DNA of 64,000 nucleotides, from contig NZ_NASZ01000007.1 in assembly GCF_014596575.1 (NCBI RefSeq), forward strand, positions 1-64,000, given 5' to 3'. The translations under genes and the position numbers were made by a program. Every line of letters starts with the position of its first letter. Position 1 is the stretch's first letter. Source of the DNA: Flavobacterium pokkalii (GTDB lineage: Bacteria > Bacteroidota > Bacteroidia > Flavobacteriales > Flavobacteriaceae). The notes beneath the pieces are model-generated. The model saw only the letters and a program-made list of their open reading frames with translations. It searched no databases and was not told where the DNA came from. Of this stretch, positions 1 to 9,517 are shown one piece after another.

Positions 1-72
1 AATTTTGCAGAGAAAAAACCGTCTTTGAAAAACAACTTTGTAGATACAAAACAATTGGTTCTTTTTCAATAA
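1..72 (+). CDS. 3' end of an unidentified CDS
   Basis: Frame 1 is open from the first base and ends with TAA at 70-72, giving the last 23 residues of a protein (ends VDTKQLVLFQ). The tail is lysine-rich and is followed by about 210 bp of AT-rich spacer before the next gene. It reads like a genuine C-terminus, but the family cannot be told from this much. It lies immediately upstream of a defence gene, so it may belong to the same accessory island. Confidence 0.4.
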   Translation, partial: NFAEKKPSLKNNFVDTKQLVLFQ

Positions 73-284
73 GTTTATATCGAACTCACGTTAAATAAAG
101 CTTTAATAGCATTAAACATTTTAATCAAAAATTTAAAGTAAGTCATAGTTATTTATCCAAAATGATAAATTGTAAAAAAGTGTTTGTTTTCTTTTTGAAA
201 AAAAATACCTCCTATGATTTATTCATTATTTGTGACAAATTAGCTTTATTTCTAAATAGATAAAATACTAGAGACAATCATAAA

Positions 285-3200
285 ATGACAGTAAACTGGA
301 ACAATATACGCCCATTAAATAACAGCCTCAATGATGGCTTCGAAGAATTAGTTTGCCAATTGGCTTCACGAGAAATAATTGAAGGTCAGAATAAATTTTG
401 GAGAATGGGCAAGCCAGATGCTGGAAAAGAATGTTACTGGGTTTTAAAAAATGATGATTTGCATATGTGGCAAACCAAATATTTTACAACAAGTCTATCG
501 ACTACTCAGTGGAAAGAAATTGATAAATCTGTTATAACTGCAATTGATAACCATCCGGAACTTAAAAAATATTATATAGCTATACCTATCGACATGCCTG
601 ATGGCAAGGTAAAAGGAAAAACTTCAATGCTTGATAAATGGAAATCAAACACACAAAAGTGGATAAACTATGCCCAAACTAAAGGTATTAACATAACATT
701 TGATTTTTGGGGTAGTTCTGAACTAATTAAAAGACTTTCAAGAAAAGAAAATGAAGGACTAAAGTATTTTTGGTTCAATCAGGAAGAATTTCTCGATGCT
801 TGGTTCGACTATAAAAATCAGGAAAGCATTAATGCTTTAGGAGCAAGATATACAAAAGATCTGAATATCGAATTACCGATAGTCAAACTTTTTGAGGGAT
901 TAGCTAGAGATAATAACTTTAAAAAGCTATCAGACAAGAATTACTCCGATTTTATAGAAAAGTTTAACAACATTAATATTAAAGTCGATGACAAAATTAT
1001 AAAAGAGAACCTCAGTAAATTACCGGAAATTATCCTTGCTATTAAAGACTCATACAAAGTAATTAATTTTAAAGGATGCGAAAATTTAGGTTTTAATGAT
1101 ATTGTTGAAAGCTTGGATACAGCATATGATCTAATAGAGAAAGTATTGAGACAAATTTATGCTATAAGATCTGAAAAAGAAAAAACACTAGCATCTTACT
1201 CACATAACCGTCCTTTCGCTACTGAAATTAATACTCTTGGCAAATTTATTTCTGCAATAGGTGATTATAAAGATTTTTTGCAAGGCGATACAGTTTTTCT
1301 TGCTAATAACCCATTTCTATTATTGGTAGGTGAAGCAGGAATTGGAAAATCTCATTTATTTGCCGACATTGTAAAAACAAGAAGTGAAAATCAACAGAAA
1401 AGCCTTTTCCTGCTTGGCGAAAATTTTTCAAACAAAGATTTGCCATGGACACAAATACTGCACAATCAATTACGAATTAACAGAATTGATGAGCTCGTTT
1501 TTTTAAGTGCACTTAATTCTCAGGCTGAAAGTGTACAAAAGAGAACTATAATTTTTATAGATGCAATCAATGAAGGTGAAGGAGTACACATTTGGCCTAA
1601 TCGATTGAAATCATTTATAGACTCCGTTAAAGCATTTCCGTGGCTTGGTTTGATATTAAGTTTACGTTCTTCCTATGAACGACTAATTGCGCCCGATGCT
1701 CAATTTGATGAATCCTCAATTTTAAAAGTCCATCATGAGGGATTTGCGAACTTAGAGTATGAAGCTACAAAGCGCTTTTTCGAGTACTACAATATCATTG
1801 AACCAGGAACACCTATATTGAATCCAGAATTTCACAATCCACTTTTTCTAAAATTATTCTGCAAATCCATACAGGCAAAAGGTTTAACACAGATTCCTCC
1901 TGGCGTTGACGGTATTACTTCAATAATCGAATTTTATCTTGACAGTATCAACGCTAAACTGTCATTGGCTAGTGAGTTACATTATGATGAAAATAAAAAA
2001 TTAGTACATAAAGCAGTCAATAACGTATTATCTCAAATGGTTAATGATGACCAAGAATTCCTTTCCTATGATGATAGTAATAGGACAATAGATTACATTT
2101 TTACTGGGAATTGTTATAAGCCTGAGCCGTTTTTAAAAAAACTGCTTTCTGAAGGAGTCTTCAATAAAGATCTTAGATGGTCGAATGATGGAAAAGAGTT
2201 TGAAGTAATATATTTTGCGTATCAGAAATTCCAGGATCATCTCACAGTTTCAATGCTGCTGGATAAGTATTTGAACATAGAAAATCCACAAGAGTCTTTT
2301 GAAAAAGGAAAGCTTCATGAATTGATTAAGGATAATATAAATTGCTGGAAAAATCAAAACTTGATTGAGGCTTTAGCAATACAACTTCCGGAAAAAACAG
2401 GTAAAGAAATATTCGAATTCTCAGATTATACAAAAACATTTTATCAAATAGCCGATGCGTTTTTAAATTCCTTAATATGGAGAAAACCGGAAAGTGTGGG
2501 TGAAGCAGCTAAAGATTTTGTAAATGATGTCATTATTCAAGACGATGAATTATTTGATAGGTTCTTAGAGACAGTTGTATCCGCATCAATGAAACCTAAG
2601 TTTTATTTTAATGCAGAAAGTTTGCACAACTTTTTAAGTGGCTTTGCTATGTCAGAAAGAGATGAAATTTGGACAAAATGGCTTCAGGATAAATATGGTG
2701 ATAATAACTATACAAACTCAGTCAGTCGCTTAATAGATTGGGCATGGAAGGATGATGTTAAACTTCATGTTTCAGAAGAGTCTGTGTTATTAGCCTGTAC
2801 TACAATTTCATGGTTTTTAAGTAGCTCTAATCGTTACCTAAGGGATGGTTCTACAAAAGCTTTAATTTGTTTGCTTCAAAATAGAATACATTTGCTTCCT
2901 GCTCTTTTGAAGAAATTTAAGGATATAGAAGATTTATACATACTAGAAAGGTTATATGCAGTTTCCTATGGATGTGTATTACGTTCAGGAAAGAATCAGT
3001 CTTTGATAGAATTGTGTAATTATATATACTACAATGTTTTCAATAAAGACAAGGTTGTACCTAATATCTTGTTACGTGACTATGCCAGAGGTGTGATTGA
3101 ATTTGCATTATACCAAAATACTAAATTAGACTTCGATGTTGCTAAAATTAGACCACCCTATAAAAGCCAGTTGCTTCCAACAAAATTTCCTACCAACAAA

Positions 3201-4541
3201 GAAATTGACTATAAATTTAAGCCTAAAGGTGATGAAGGACATTATGGTAAAGGTCAATGGGGCGTCACTGCGATTCTTAGTTCAATGGTTACGGAGTACG
3301 GACGAGATACAGGAGGTTATGGTGATTTCGGTCGATATGTTTTTCAAAGTGCACTAAGTAATTGGAAAGTAGATTATAACGGCTTGAGCAATTATGCTAT
3401 TGAAAGAATTTTCGAGTTGGGTTATGATCCAAAAATATTCAGTGAGTTTGACAGTAGACAAAGTTCTGGACGTGGAAGCGGCCATAAAGAGCGTATTGGA
3501 AAAAAATATCAATGGATTGTATTCTATGAATTGTTAGCAAGAGTTTCAGACCAATTTGAACTTTTAGATGAATCTGAATGGGATGAAAAAGAGAAAACAA
3601 TTCTTTACGATGGTCCTTGGAACCCAAATGTTAGGGATATTGATCCTACAATGATAATTAAAGAAACTAAAGCAGAGCGATATACGCAATACACAAGAAA
3701 TTGGTGGTTTAAAACGACCTTCAATTCATACGATTTACCGATAAAAGATTGGCTTATATCCAAAGATAATCTGCCAATACCATCCAATATATTAGAAGTT
3801 GATGATACTGATGGAAATAAGTGGCTGTGGCTGGATATTGATTTAAGTTGGACTGAGCCAGAAATACTTGGTGAAAATAGGTACGGTAGTAACAGAAAGA
3901 AACTCGCTTACTGGGTATCAAGTTATCTTGTCCGTAAGAGTGATCTCTCAAAAATAGAAAAGAACTTTAAAGGTGATTTTTTCCGTAGCAGTCTACCAGA
4001 AATTAGAACAATGACACATGTGTTTTCTAAGGAATATTATTGGTCTGAGGCTTTTACGTGCCATAATAAACCGTATTATAATGGTGAAGATTGGATTGAA
4101 GTATATAATAGAAAAAATCACAAGATAATTGGAGAGTTTCATCGTACTAGTGAATATTTTTTATGGGAAGAAGAATATGATTGTTCAAAAACGGATTCTA
4201 TTTACTATCACAAGCCAGTTCACAAGATTAAAGAAGGACTTAATATAGAATTTTCTAAGAATGAAGGAGAATTCATAAACAGCAAAGGGGAACTTATTTG
4301 TTTTGACCCTTCAGTAAATAATAAGAGTCCTACTGGATTAATTGTTAGAAAAGATAAATTAATTGAGTGGTTACAAAAAGAAGACCTCATATTATTATGG
4401 AATGTAAAAGGCGAGAAACAAGTCATAGGTAACCAGAATTGGAAGAAAGATGAATTTTTAGGGCAATTATATTTATCAGGCTTATATAAATTAGATTCTA
4501 AGGAAATTAAAGGTAAATTGGAAACTTTAATTAGAAAATAA
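285..4541 (+). CDS. avs4: Avs4-like antiviral STAND NTPase with N-terminal Mrr-type nuclease domain
   Basis: This 1418-residue protein has three regions. Residues 10-165 form a PD-(D/E)xK Mrr-like nuclease domain: FEEL with E20, a PDAG with D45, and a QTK motif with Q63 and K65. A P-loop NTPase follows, with Walker A GEAGIGKS at 349-356 and Walker B IIFIDA ending around D426. From about residue 600 to the end is a long, mostly helical region ending in aromatic-rich sequence. This is the AVAST/Avs4 layout. In that family the C-terminal region senses a phage protein (portal, in characterised Avs4) and the nuclease degrades DNA to abort infection. Length is close to the roughly 1500 aa expected. 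The ATG at 285 is the only start that keeps the conserved N-terminus intact. Assignment to Avs4 rather than another Avs type is from memory of the N-terminal pattern. No partner gene is visible, which fits a single-gene system. Confidence 0.72.
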   Translation: MTVNWNNIRPLNNSLNDGFEELVCQLASREIIEGQNKFWRMGKPDAGKECYWVLKNDDLHMWQTKYFTTSLSTTQWKEIDKSVITAIDNHPELKKYYIAIPIDMPDGKVKGKTSMLDKWKSNTQKWINYAQTKGINITFDFWGSSELIKRLSRKENEGLKYFWFNQEEFLDAWFDYKNQESINALGARYTKDLNIELPIVKLFEGLARDNNFKKLSDKNYSDFIEKFNNINIKVDDKIIKENLSKLPEIILAIKDSYKVINFKGCENLGFNDIVESLDTAYDLIEKVLRQIYAIRSEKEKTLASYSHNRPFATEINTLGKFISAIGDYKDFLQGDTVFLANNPFLLLVGEAGIGKSHLFADIVKTRSENQQKSLFLLGENFSNKDLPWTQILHNQLRINRIDELVFLSALNSQAESVQKRTIIFIDAINEGEGVHIWPNRLKSFIDSVKAFPWLGLILSLRSSYERLIAPDAQFDESSILKVHHEGFANLEYEATKRFFEYYNIIEPGTPILNPEFHNPLFLKLFCKSIQAKGLTQIPPGVDGITSIIEFYLDSINAKLSLASELHYDENKKLVHKAVNNVLSQMVNDDQEFLSYDDSNRTIDYIFTGNCYKPEPFLKKLLSEGVFNKDLRWSNDGKEFEVIYFAYQKFQDHLTVSMLLDKYLNIENPQESFEKGKLHELIKDNINCWKNQNLIEALAIQLPEKTGKEIFEFSDYTKTFYQIADAFLNSLIWRKPESVGEAAKDFVNDVIIQDDELFDRFLETVVSASMKPKFYFNAESLHNFLSGFAMSERDEIWTKWLQDKYGDNNYTNSVSRLIDWAWKDDVKLHVSEESVLLACTTISWFLSSSNRYLRDGSTKALICLLQNRIHLLPALLKKFKDIEDLYILERLYAVSYGCVLRSGKNQSLIELCNYIYYNVFNKDKVVPNILLRDYARGVIEFALYQNTKLDFDVAKIRPPYKSQLLPTKFPTNKEIDYKFKPKGDEGHYGKGQWGVTAILSSMVTEYGRDTGGYGDFGRYVFQSALSNWKVDYNGLSNYAIERIFELGYDPKIFSEFDSRQSSGRGSGHKERIGKKYQWIVFYELLARVSDQFELLDESEWDEKEKTILYDGPWNPNVRDIDPTMIIKETKAERYTQYTRNWWFKTTFNSYDLPIKDWLISKDNLPIPSNILEVDDTDGNKWLWLDIDLSWTEPEILGENRYGSNRKKLAYWVSSYLVRKSDLSKIEKNFKGDFFRSSLPEIRTMTHVFSKEYYWSEAFTCHNKPYYNGEDWIEVYNRKNHKIIGEFHRTSEYFLWEEEYDCSKTDSIYYHKPVHKIKEGLNIEFSKNEGEFINSKGELICFDPSVNNKSPTGLIVRKDKLIEWLQKEDLILLWNVKGEKQVIGNQNWKKDEFLGQLYLSGLYKLDSKEIKGKLETLIRK

Positions 4542-4571
4542 TAAATTAACTTTTGTGATTATGGTTTTTAT

Positions 4572-4736
4572 TCATATAATTTTAAAATTGACACTCCTTC
4601 TCCCGGCTGGTTCGAGCGTCTCGCTTGGATCTTCATGCTTAATAAGATCAAAAATAGTAATTTCTTCAACCGTTAAGGTTAAGGTTAATCCTATTTTTAT
4701 TGCAGCTAGTCCAATGCCGATTGCTGATTGCCTGTT
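4572..4736 (-). pseudogene. Possible gene fragment without a start codon
   Basis: The minus strand is open for 54 codons between stops, with no ATG. The translation has a glycine/alanine-rich hydrophobic stretch followed by a polar tail (EEITIFDLIKHEDPSETLEP), which looks protein-like rather than random. It overlaps nothing else and abuts a dispersed repeat at 4741-4820. I read it as the 3' remnant of a gene lost at this boundary; no family is recognised. Confidence 0.25.
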
Positions 4737-4740
4737 TTAA

Positions 4741-4820
4741 GGTGCATCCCTTCGGGTCGGGCTGTCCACTGTAGCTGCTACTACGTAGCAGGCTGCCGCT
4801 CTCATCCCTAGCGCAATTGG
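4741..4820. repeat. Dispersed intergenic repeat element, copy A
   Basis: A GC-richer island in an AT-rich spacer. The left arm contains CGGGTCGGGCTGTCC, the centre is a small hairpin (TGCTAC-TAC-GTAGCA), and the right arm is CCGCT followed by ATCCCT and CGCAAT. The same left and right arms, with a different and longer central hairpin, recur near 47204-47350. It does not code for anything apparent. The rest of the spacer 4821-4999 shows only AT-rich sequence. Confidence 0.5.
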
Positions 4821-4999
4821 CTCTTAATTGTCAGTCTACGTTTCATGTATTAATACTTATACTTTTTTGAATTCATTACTGTAAATTCTTAAAAATATAC
4901 CATGTCGTGTAATTTTGTAATTTACTTTGAATAATTATTAATTTATTACAAAAGCTATTTTAATCAACTTGCCCAAACCTAAACACATAAGTATAAATC

Positions 5000-7669
5000 A
5001 TGACCTTTATAATTTGTATCATTATTATTGCCTTGGTAGCTTTTTATATCATATTCCGACAAGCACAGGAAAAAACTAAATATCAAGACAACCACTACCT
5101 GGAAAATTTAAATAAGATTACCTCGTATTTTGACACAATTCAATCTTTAAATGATTACGTTACATGGGTACATCGCGATCAGATTAAATTAGAATATTCA
5201 CCCGTAGCTAAGTTTTTTAAAAACAAAACCAACTTTTACAAGAAAGAGGAGTCAGTCAGAATATTCAATAAAAACTATTATGATTTAGATAACTATATTA
5301 TCCAATACAACCAAAATTATGTTCAGTCACAAATAGAAAAACTTAAGGACTATTTTGACGATATTGAAGGCAAGCAGCTGGACCATCAACAACGCACGGC
5401 TGTAATAACCGACGAATATTCTAACCTCATTATTGCCGGTGCCGGTTCTGGAAAAACCCTAACCATTTTGGGTAAAGTAAAATACCTCATCGAACAAAAA
5501 AACAGCAATCCTAAAGACATTCTATTATTATCGTTTACCAAAAAAACAGTCGATGAATTAAATGAACGACTAATAAATATGGGGCTTAGTGTCCGTGCTA
5601 CCACTTTCCATAAACTGGGATATGATACCATAAAAGAACATAGTACCACCATTCCAGCCTTAACCAATGAAAACACCTTGAGCAATTTGGTAAAAGAGTT
5701 CCTATCGAAAGAAATTTTCAACAACGAAGAAGCCCTAGAAGCCTTCGTTGTTTACGTGGCCTGTTATATGAACATTCCCGAAGAAAACGATGAGTATGAT
5801 TCCCTTGGCGAAAAACTAGATACCGAAAAAGGTATTGATTTTGAAACATTACGATCTAAATCAGAAACTGACTTAAATAAAGTACATAAAGCTGCCCTTG
5901 ACACCATCCAAGGCGAAAAAGTAAAAAGTGTCGAAGAACTTACCATTGCCAATTTCCTGTATTTAAACGGAATCAATTACGAGTACGAAAAAGCCTATCC
6001 TCATGAAACAACCATGTATCGTCCCGATTTTTATCTAACCGACTACGATATTTATTTAGAACATTTTGGTGTCGACGAAAACAATCGCGCCAAATGGCTT
6101 ACACCCAAAAATGAAGAAGACTATGTAAATGAGATGGAACTAAAAAGAGAAAGGCATAAAGCACACAATACAAAACTCTTAGAAACCTATTCCTATTACA
6201 ATAGAGACAAAATCTTACTTGATAAATTGCGCAACATGTTAGAAAACGAAAATGTAATTTTCAAACCCCGAGATACTAAACAAATTTTTCAAGCAGTTGC
6301 CCATAAGGATAAAAAATTTGGAAAAGAAATAGCCAATCTCATTATTACTTTCATCAATCTTAGCAAATCAAGACAATTAAATTTTCACAAATTAACCACT
6401 TTGTTTTTAGATAAAAAGAAAACTGAAAATCCATTCAAGCAAGAAAGGCAAGAGCTATTTTTGAAATTTGCATTGCCCATTCTAAAAAAATACAACGACA
6501 TCCTCCAAGACAAAAGTGAAATCGATTTTAATGATATGATTAATCGGGCAACCGATCTGGTGCGAGAGCAAAAACCAAAATATTCATACAAGCATATCAT
6601 CATCGACGAATACCAAGATATATCCTATTCCCGTTTTAATCTTATTAAACAAATTCGTGAAGAGTCCGGAGCACGATTAATTTGTGTAGGTGATGATTGG
6701 CAATCCATTTATCGTTTCGCTGGCAGTGACATTTCGCTGTTTAGTAATTTCGAAAAGTACGTAGGGAAACATGAGCAATTATTTATAGAGCAAACCTATC
6801 GCAATTCACAAGCACTCATTGATATCACCGCTAAGTACATTCAAAAAAACAGCAAACAAATCCCTAAAAATCCAAAATCTAAAAAAGAGGCACAATCAAA
6901 CCCGCTCTTATTTGCCTATTACAATCAAGACAATGCAGAAGCCGTTTTTGTAGATGAAATCAAAAAAATCAAAGAAAAAAATGGCAACAAACCCATTTTA
7001 GTGTTAGGGCGTCATGCCTTTGATATCAACGAATTTATCCAACTCAAACCAAACAGCAAAATAAAATATTACGAGCGTAACGATAAATTAGAAGTCCAAG
7101 GTTTTGAAGATATTGATATCAAATACATAACCGTACACAAATCAAAAGGCTTAGAAGCCGACAATGTGATTGTACTGAATTTAAAAAACCATTTACTAGG
7201 CTTTCCTAACAAAATGACCGATGATCCCATGTTGTCCTTATTGCTCAGCGATGACGAAGAATTCCGTTTTGCCGAAGAAAGACGCTTGTTTTATGTGGCA
7301 TTAACCAGGACAAAAAACCAAGTAGTCTTATTAATCCCTACAGAAGTATCTTTATTTGCTGAAGAATTAGTTAAAGACAACGATTTAATATTCGATGTAA
7401 ATAACGAAATAGTACGTAAAACCAATTGTCCGTATTGTATAACGGGCCACCTTGTAATTCGAAAAAATCCAGCAAACCATAATCAATTTTTAGGATGCTC
7501 CCATTATCCTAGTTGCAATCAAACATTTAACGACATCAAAATATTAGATAACACCATCCTTTGCGACAGTTGTAAAAGCGGATTTATGACCCTACGCAAC
7601 GGCATGTACGGTAATTTTTTAGGCTGCACCAACTATCCAAAATGCAACAAAACTATAAAATTACAGTAA
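5000..7669 (+). CDS. UvrD/Rep-family SF1 helicase with nuclease-like insert and two topoisomerase-type zinc ribbons
   Basis: This 889-aa protein starts with a hydrophobic segment (residues 2-20), possibly a membrane anchor. The SF1A helicase core has AGAGSGKT at 146-153 (K152), DEYQD at 536-540, the GDDWQSIYRF motif III, and the C-terminal VHKSKGLEADNVI and ALTRTKNQV motifs. Between the first motifs lies a YRPDF...IYLEHFG element (D343, E354) like those of PD-(D/E)xK/Vsr-type nucleases seen in some helicase IV relatives. The C-terminus has two four-cysteine ribbons, from C810 and from C855, of the topoisomerase I zinc-finger type, which bind DNA. The architecture suggests DNA repair or processing. 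Its position 458 bp after an Avs4-like gene, among decayed genes, makes a defence role possible but unproven. Confidence 0.82.
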   Translation: MTFIICIIIIALVAFYIIFRQAQEKTKYQDNHYLENLNKITSYFDTIQSLNDYVTWVHRDQIKLEYSPVAKFFKNKTNFYKKEESVRIFNKNYYDLDNYIIQYNQNYVQSQIEKLKDYFDDIEGKQLDHQQRTAVITDEYSNLIIAGAGSGKTLTILGKVKYLIEQKNSNPKDILLLSFTKKTVDELNERLINMGLSVRATTFHKLGYDTIKEHSTTIPALTNENTLSNLVKEFLSKEIFNNEEALEAFVVYVACYMNIPEENDEYDSLGEKLDTEKGIDFETLRSKSETDLNKVHKAALDTIQGEKVKSVEELTIANFLYLNGINYEYEKAYPHETTMYRPDFYLTDYDIYLEHFGVDENNRAKWLTPKNEEDYVNEMELKRERHKAHNTKLLETYSYYNRDKILLDKLRNMLENENVIFKPRDTKQIFQAVAHKDKKFGKEIANLIITFINLSKSRQLNFHKLTTLFLDKKKTENPFKQERQELFLKFALPILKKYNDILQDKSEIDFNDMINRATDLVREQKPKYSYKHIIIDEYQDISYSRFNLIKQIREESGARLICVGDDWQSIYRFAGSDISLFSNFEKYVGKHEQLFIEQTYRNSQALIDITAKYIQKNSKQIPKNPKSKKEAQSNPLLFAYYNQDNAEAVFVDEIKKIKEKNGNKPILVLGRHAFDINEFIQLKPNSKIKYYERNDKLEVQGFEDIDIKYITVHKSKGLEADNVIVLNLKNHLLGFPNKMTDDPMLSLLLSDDEEFRFAEERRLFYVALTRTKNQVVLLIPTEVSLFAEELVKDNDLIFDVNNEIVRKTNCPYCITGHLVIRKNPANHNQFLGCSHYPSCNQTFNDIKILDNTILCDSCKSGFMTLRNGMYGNFLGCTNYPKCNKTIKLQ

Positions 7670-7679
7670 GTAAAAATCC

Positions 7680-8076
7680 ATGTGCCAAATAACCCCCAAA
7701 ATAAAGCTCTGCACTTGCGCCACCAAAAACGCACGAGAACTCAAAAACTATTGGGTTCTGCATAACTATAATAAAAACAAAGGCATAATAATTGTCGGCG
7801 AAGTTATGGTAGACTTTAACCATATGAGTTAGCGATTACAAAGCCAATCAAAAAATACTCTTACAGCGCCTCAACGAACCTGATGTGTTTGATACGCACT
7901 TGGCTTTTCAAAACAAACAAGTCTTATAACTTGTTTTAAACAGCAGTAAATATCAATATCCCTTTACTCATTGTTTTCAATATCACAACGGCACTTGGAA
8001 AAACAAAAAATACGAACCCTTTGATTTAGAAATGCATTACAACGAAATCGCACAAGGTAAATTCAGAAGCAAATAA
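7680..8076 (+). pseudogene. Decayed small gene with frameshift and internal stops
   Basis: ATG at 7680 opens a protein starting MCQITPKIKLCTCATKN that stops at TAG 7830-7832 after 50 residues. One frame over, from 7834, protein-like sequence resumes (DYKANQKILLQRLNEPDVFD), meets TAA at 7927-7929, and continues to a TAA at 8074-8076 (ends FDLEMHYNEIAQGKFRSK). The joined product would be about 130 residues with a coherent composition. At least one frameshift and one nonsense change therefore inactivate it. It begins 11 bp after the helicase stop. The family is not recognised. Confidence 0.55.
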
Positions 8077-8282
8077 GCTGTCTCACTCCGGTCGCTTGCT
8101 TTGTTCCGTTTCAGTTTTTATTTTTCCTGAATTGAATGCAGTAGCTTTTAAGTTTGAAGACAAAAAGGATGTTTTACTTTCAATTGTCCCTCCTTTACCA
8201 ACGCTCAAAAAAAATTACTGTCATGGTTATTGCTGCAATAACTCGTTCGCTCCACAACTCATGCCACTAATTTTTTTCCCAA

Positions 8283-8380
8283 AGCTTCTTTACATAATGT
8301 GGCATTATAGTGCATGTACTACTTCCCTACTCTTAATGAAATTTAAGGATGCACTATAATAACATTATGTAAAAAAGCCG
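8283..8380. repeat. Imperfect inverted repeat (large hairpin)
   Basis: The left arm 8290-8315 (TTACATAATGTGGCATTATAG...) pairs with the right arm 8349-8372 (...CTATAATAACATTATGTAA) with a two-base bulge. Pairing continues imperfectly outward to about 8283 and 8380 (AGCTTCTTT against AAAAAAGCC). The loop is 33 nt. There is no T-tract typical of a terminator. Confidence 0.65.
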
Positions 8381-8598
8381 CTCACCCAACGCACTTGCCG
8401 GTGGCTTCAGGACAACATTTTTTGCAGCTCCCATCGCACCACCCAGCTACAAAAAAACACCGTCCTTCGCCACTGGCTTAAACAATGTTTTGTATTCTAT
8501 CTGAAGCTTTACGATTATCATTGCTTTTAAGAACGTTTGCGTTAACTGTCTTTATCAGCTTTGTGTTTAAATAGGAAATAGTTGCATTGCTTTTGTAA

Positions 8599-8657
8599 GT
8601 AATAAAATGGCTTTAGATTTTCAGTTCATTCGCCTATAGTAAAAGCCATTTTATTAC
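8599..8657. repeat. Perfect 16-bp inverted repeat
   Basis: GTAATAAAATGGCTTT at 8599-8614 is exactly inverted at 8642-8657, separated by 27 nt. No adjacent gene is convincing, so a terminator role is not obvious. Confidence 0.6.
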
Positions 8658-9018
8658 ACACAAAACCAAAATTCCCGGCAAGAGTATTATTTTTTATTTG
8701 CCATAACACCAAAATACATTGTTCCCGCAATAGCTGATGCCTTTGCATTACCAAACCAAATAATTCTGAATACTAATCCCGAAACTATCGGGACTGAAAA
8801 CTGAACACTAATTCCGGCATCAGCTTTCACAAAAACAATCACATCATCCCGATAAACAAATAAAAAAATAATACCCTTGCCTGCGCTGCTGCCCCATCGC
8901 ACTAGGTAAGTATTTGCATTGTTTTTTGAAGATGCTTCCTTTTCATAAGACAATATACTGCTAACTGAAAACTGCCACTGCCGACTAACTAAAAAGCATC
9001 CTCAAAAATCAAATCAAA

Positions 9019-9106
9019 GAAAGAGTATCAAATTCTTTGGCTTGATGAATAGCTTTTTATTTTTGATTTGGTTCATCCATCCATCCAAAGAATTTTATAC
9101 CCTTTC
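9019..9106. repeat. Imperfect 22-bp inverted repeat
   Basis: The arm 9019-9040 and the inverted arm 9085-9106 match at 20 of 22 positions (core AAATTCTTTGG), with a 44-nt spacer. The spacer contains a TCCATCCATCCA run. Confidence 0.6.
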
Positions 9107-9224
9107 CAAGACGACCATTTTCCAAATCAACACCCAATACTTCAGATTAAATCCGATTAAACAAGAACATTTGAATTAGATATTCAAAATAAAAAATAAA
9201 AAAAAGAGAGCAAAACTAAGTTCC

Positions 9225-9380
9225 AGGTATTCAAAAAAGCAAGTTCAAGCCCTCCAGGTTTCATAAAAAATCTCCACCCTTATATTTCCAGTTGACAATT
9301 TAGCTGAACACTAAAAACTGCCTACTGAACACTTCTATTTAGGTAGTATTTTTTCTGAAAAACCTGCTTTTTTGAAACCT
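9225..9380. repeat. Inverted repeat flanking a 120-bp segment
   Basis: AGGTATTCAAAAAAGCA at 9225-9241 is inverted at 9365-9380 as TGCTTTTTTGAAACCT, with one gap or mismatch. It lies just upstream of the DUF6943 gene. Confidence 0.5.
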
Positions 9381-9517
9381 TCCACTTGAAGAACGGCTTT
9401 CTTTTTTTCTTTTTTTTCTTTTGAAATGATTATTGGTGCAGAGCGTAGCGAGGCATTAAGGCATACATCAGAAATAGCAAGGAATAAGAAGAAAAGCTAA
9501 CCTTAAAACCTGAAGCT

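Larger units (their letters stand above)
8077..9517. other. Gene-poor stretch rich in inverted repeats
   Basis: About 1.4 kb with no convincing gene. The open frames at 8096-8359 (+) and 8687-8953 (-) have no recognisable protein character. The stretch holds four long imperfect or perfect inverted repeats, annotated separately, and three occurrences of a CTGAAAACTG/CTGAACACT-type phrase (near 8796, 8951 and 9302). It looks like decayed mobile or cassette DNA. Confidence 0.5.

Noticed and set aside
4555..4740. A 61-codon plus-strand frame
   Set aside because: The minus-strand reading looks more protein-like; the plus frame is probably its shadow.
8096..8359. An 87-codon frame on the plus strand
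   Set aside because: No protein-like composition, crosses a large inverted repeat, and lies in decayed DNA.
8687..8953. An 88-codon frame on the minus strand
   Set aside because: No recognisable features; it spans intergenic repeat phrases.
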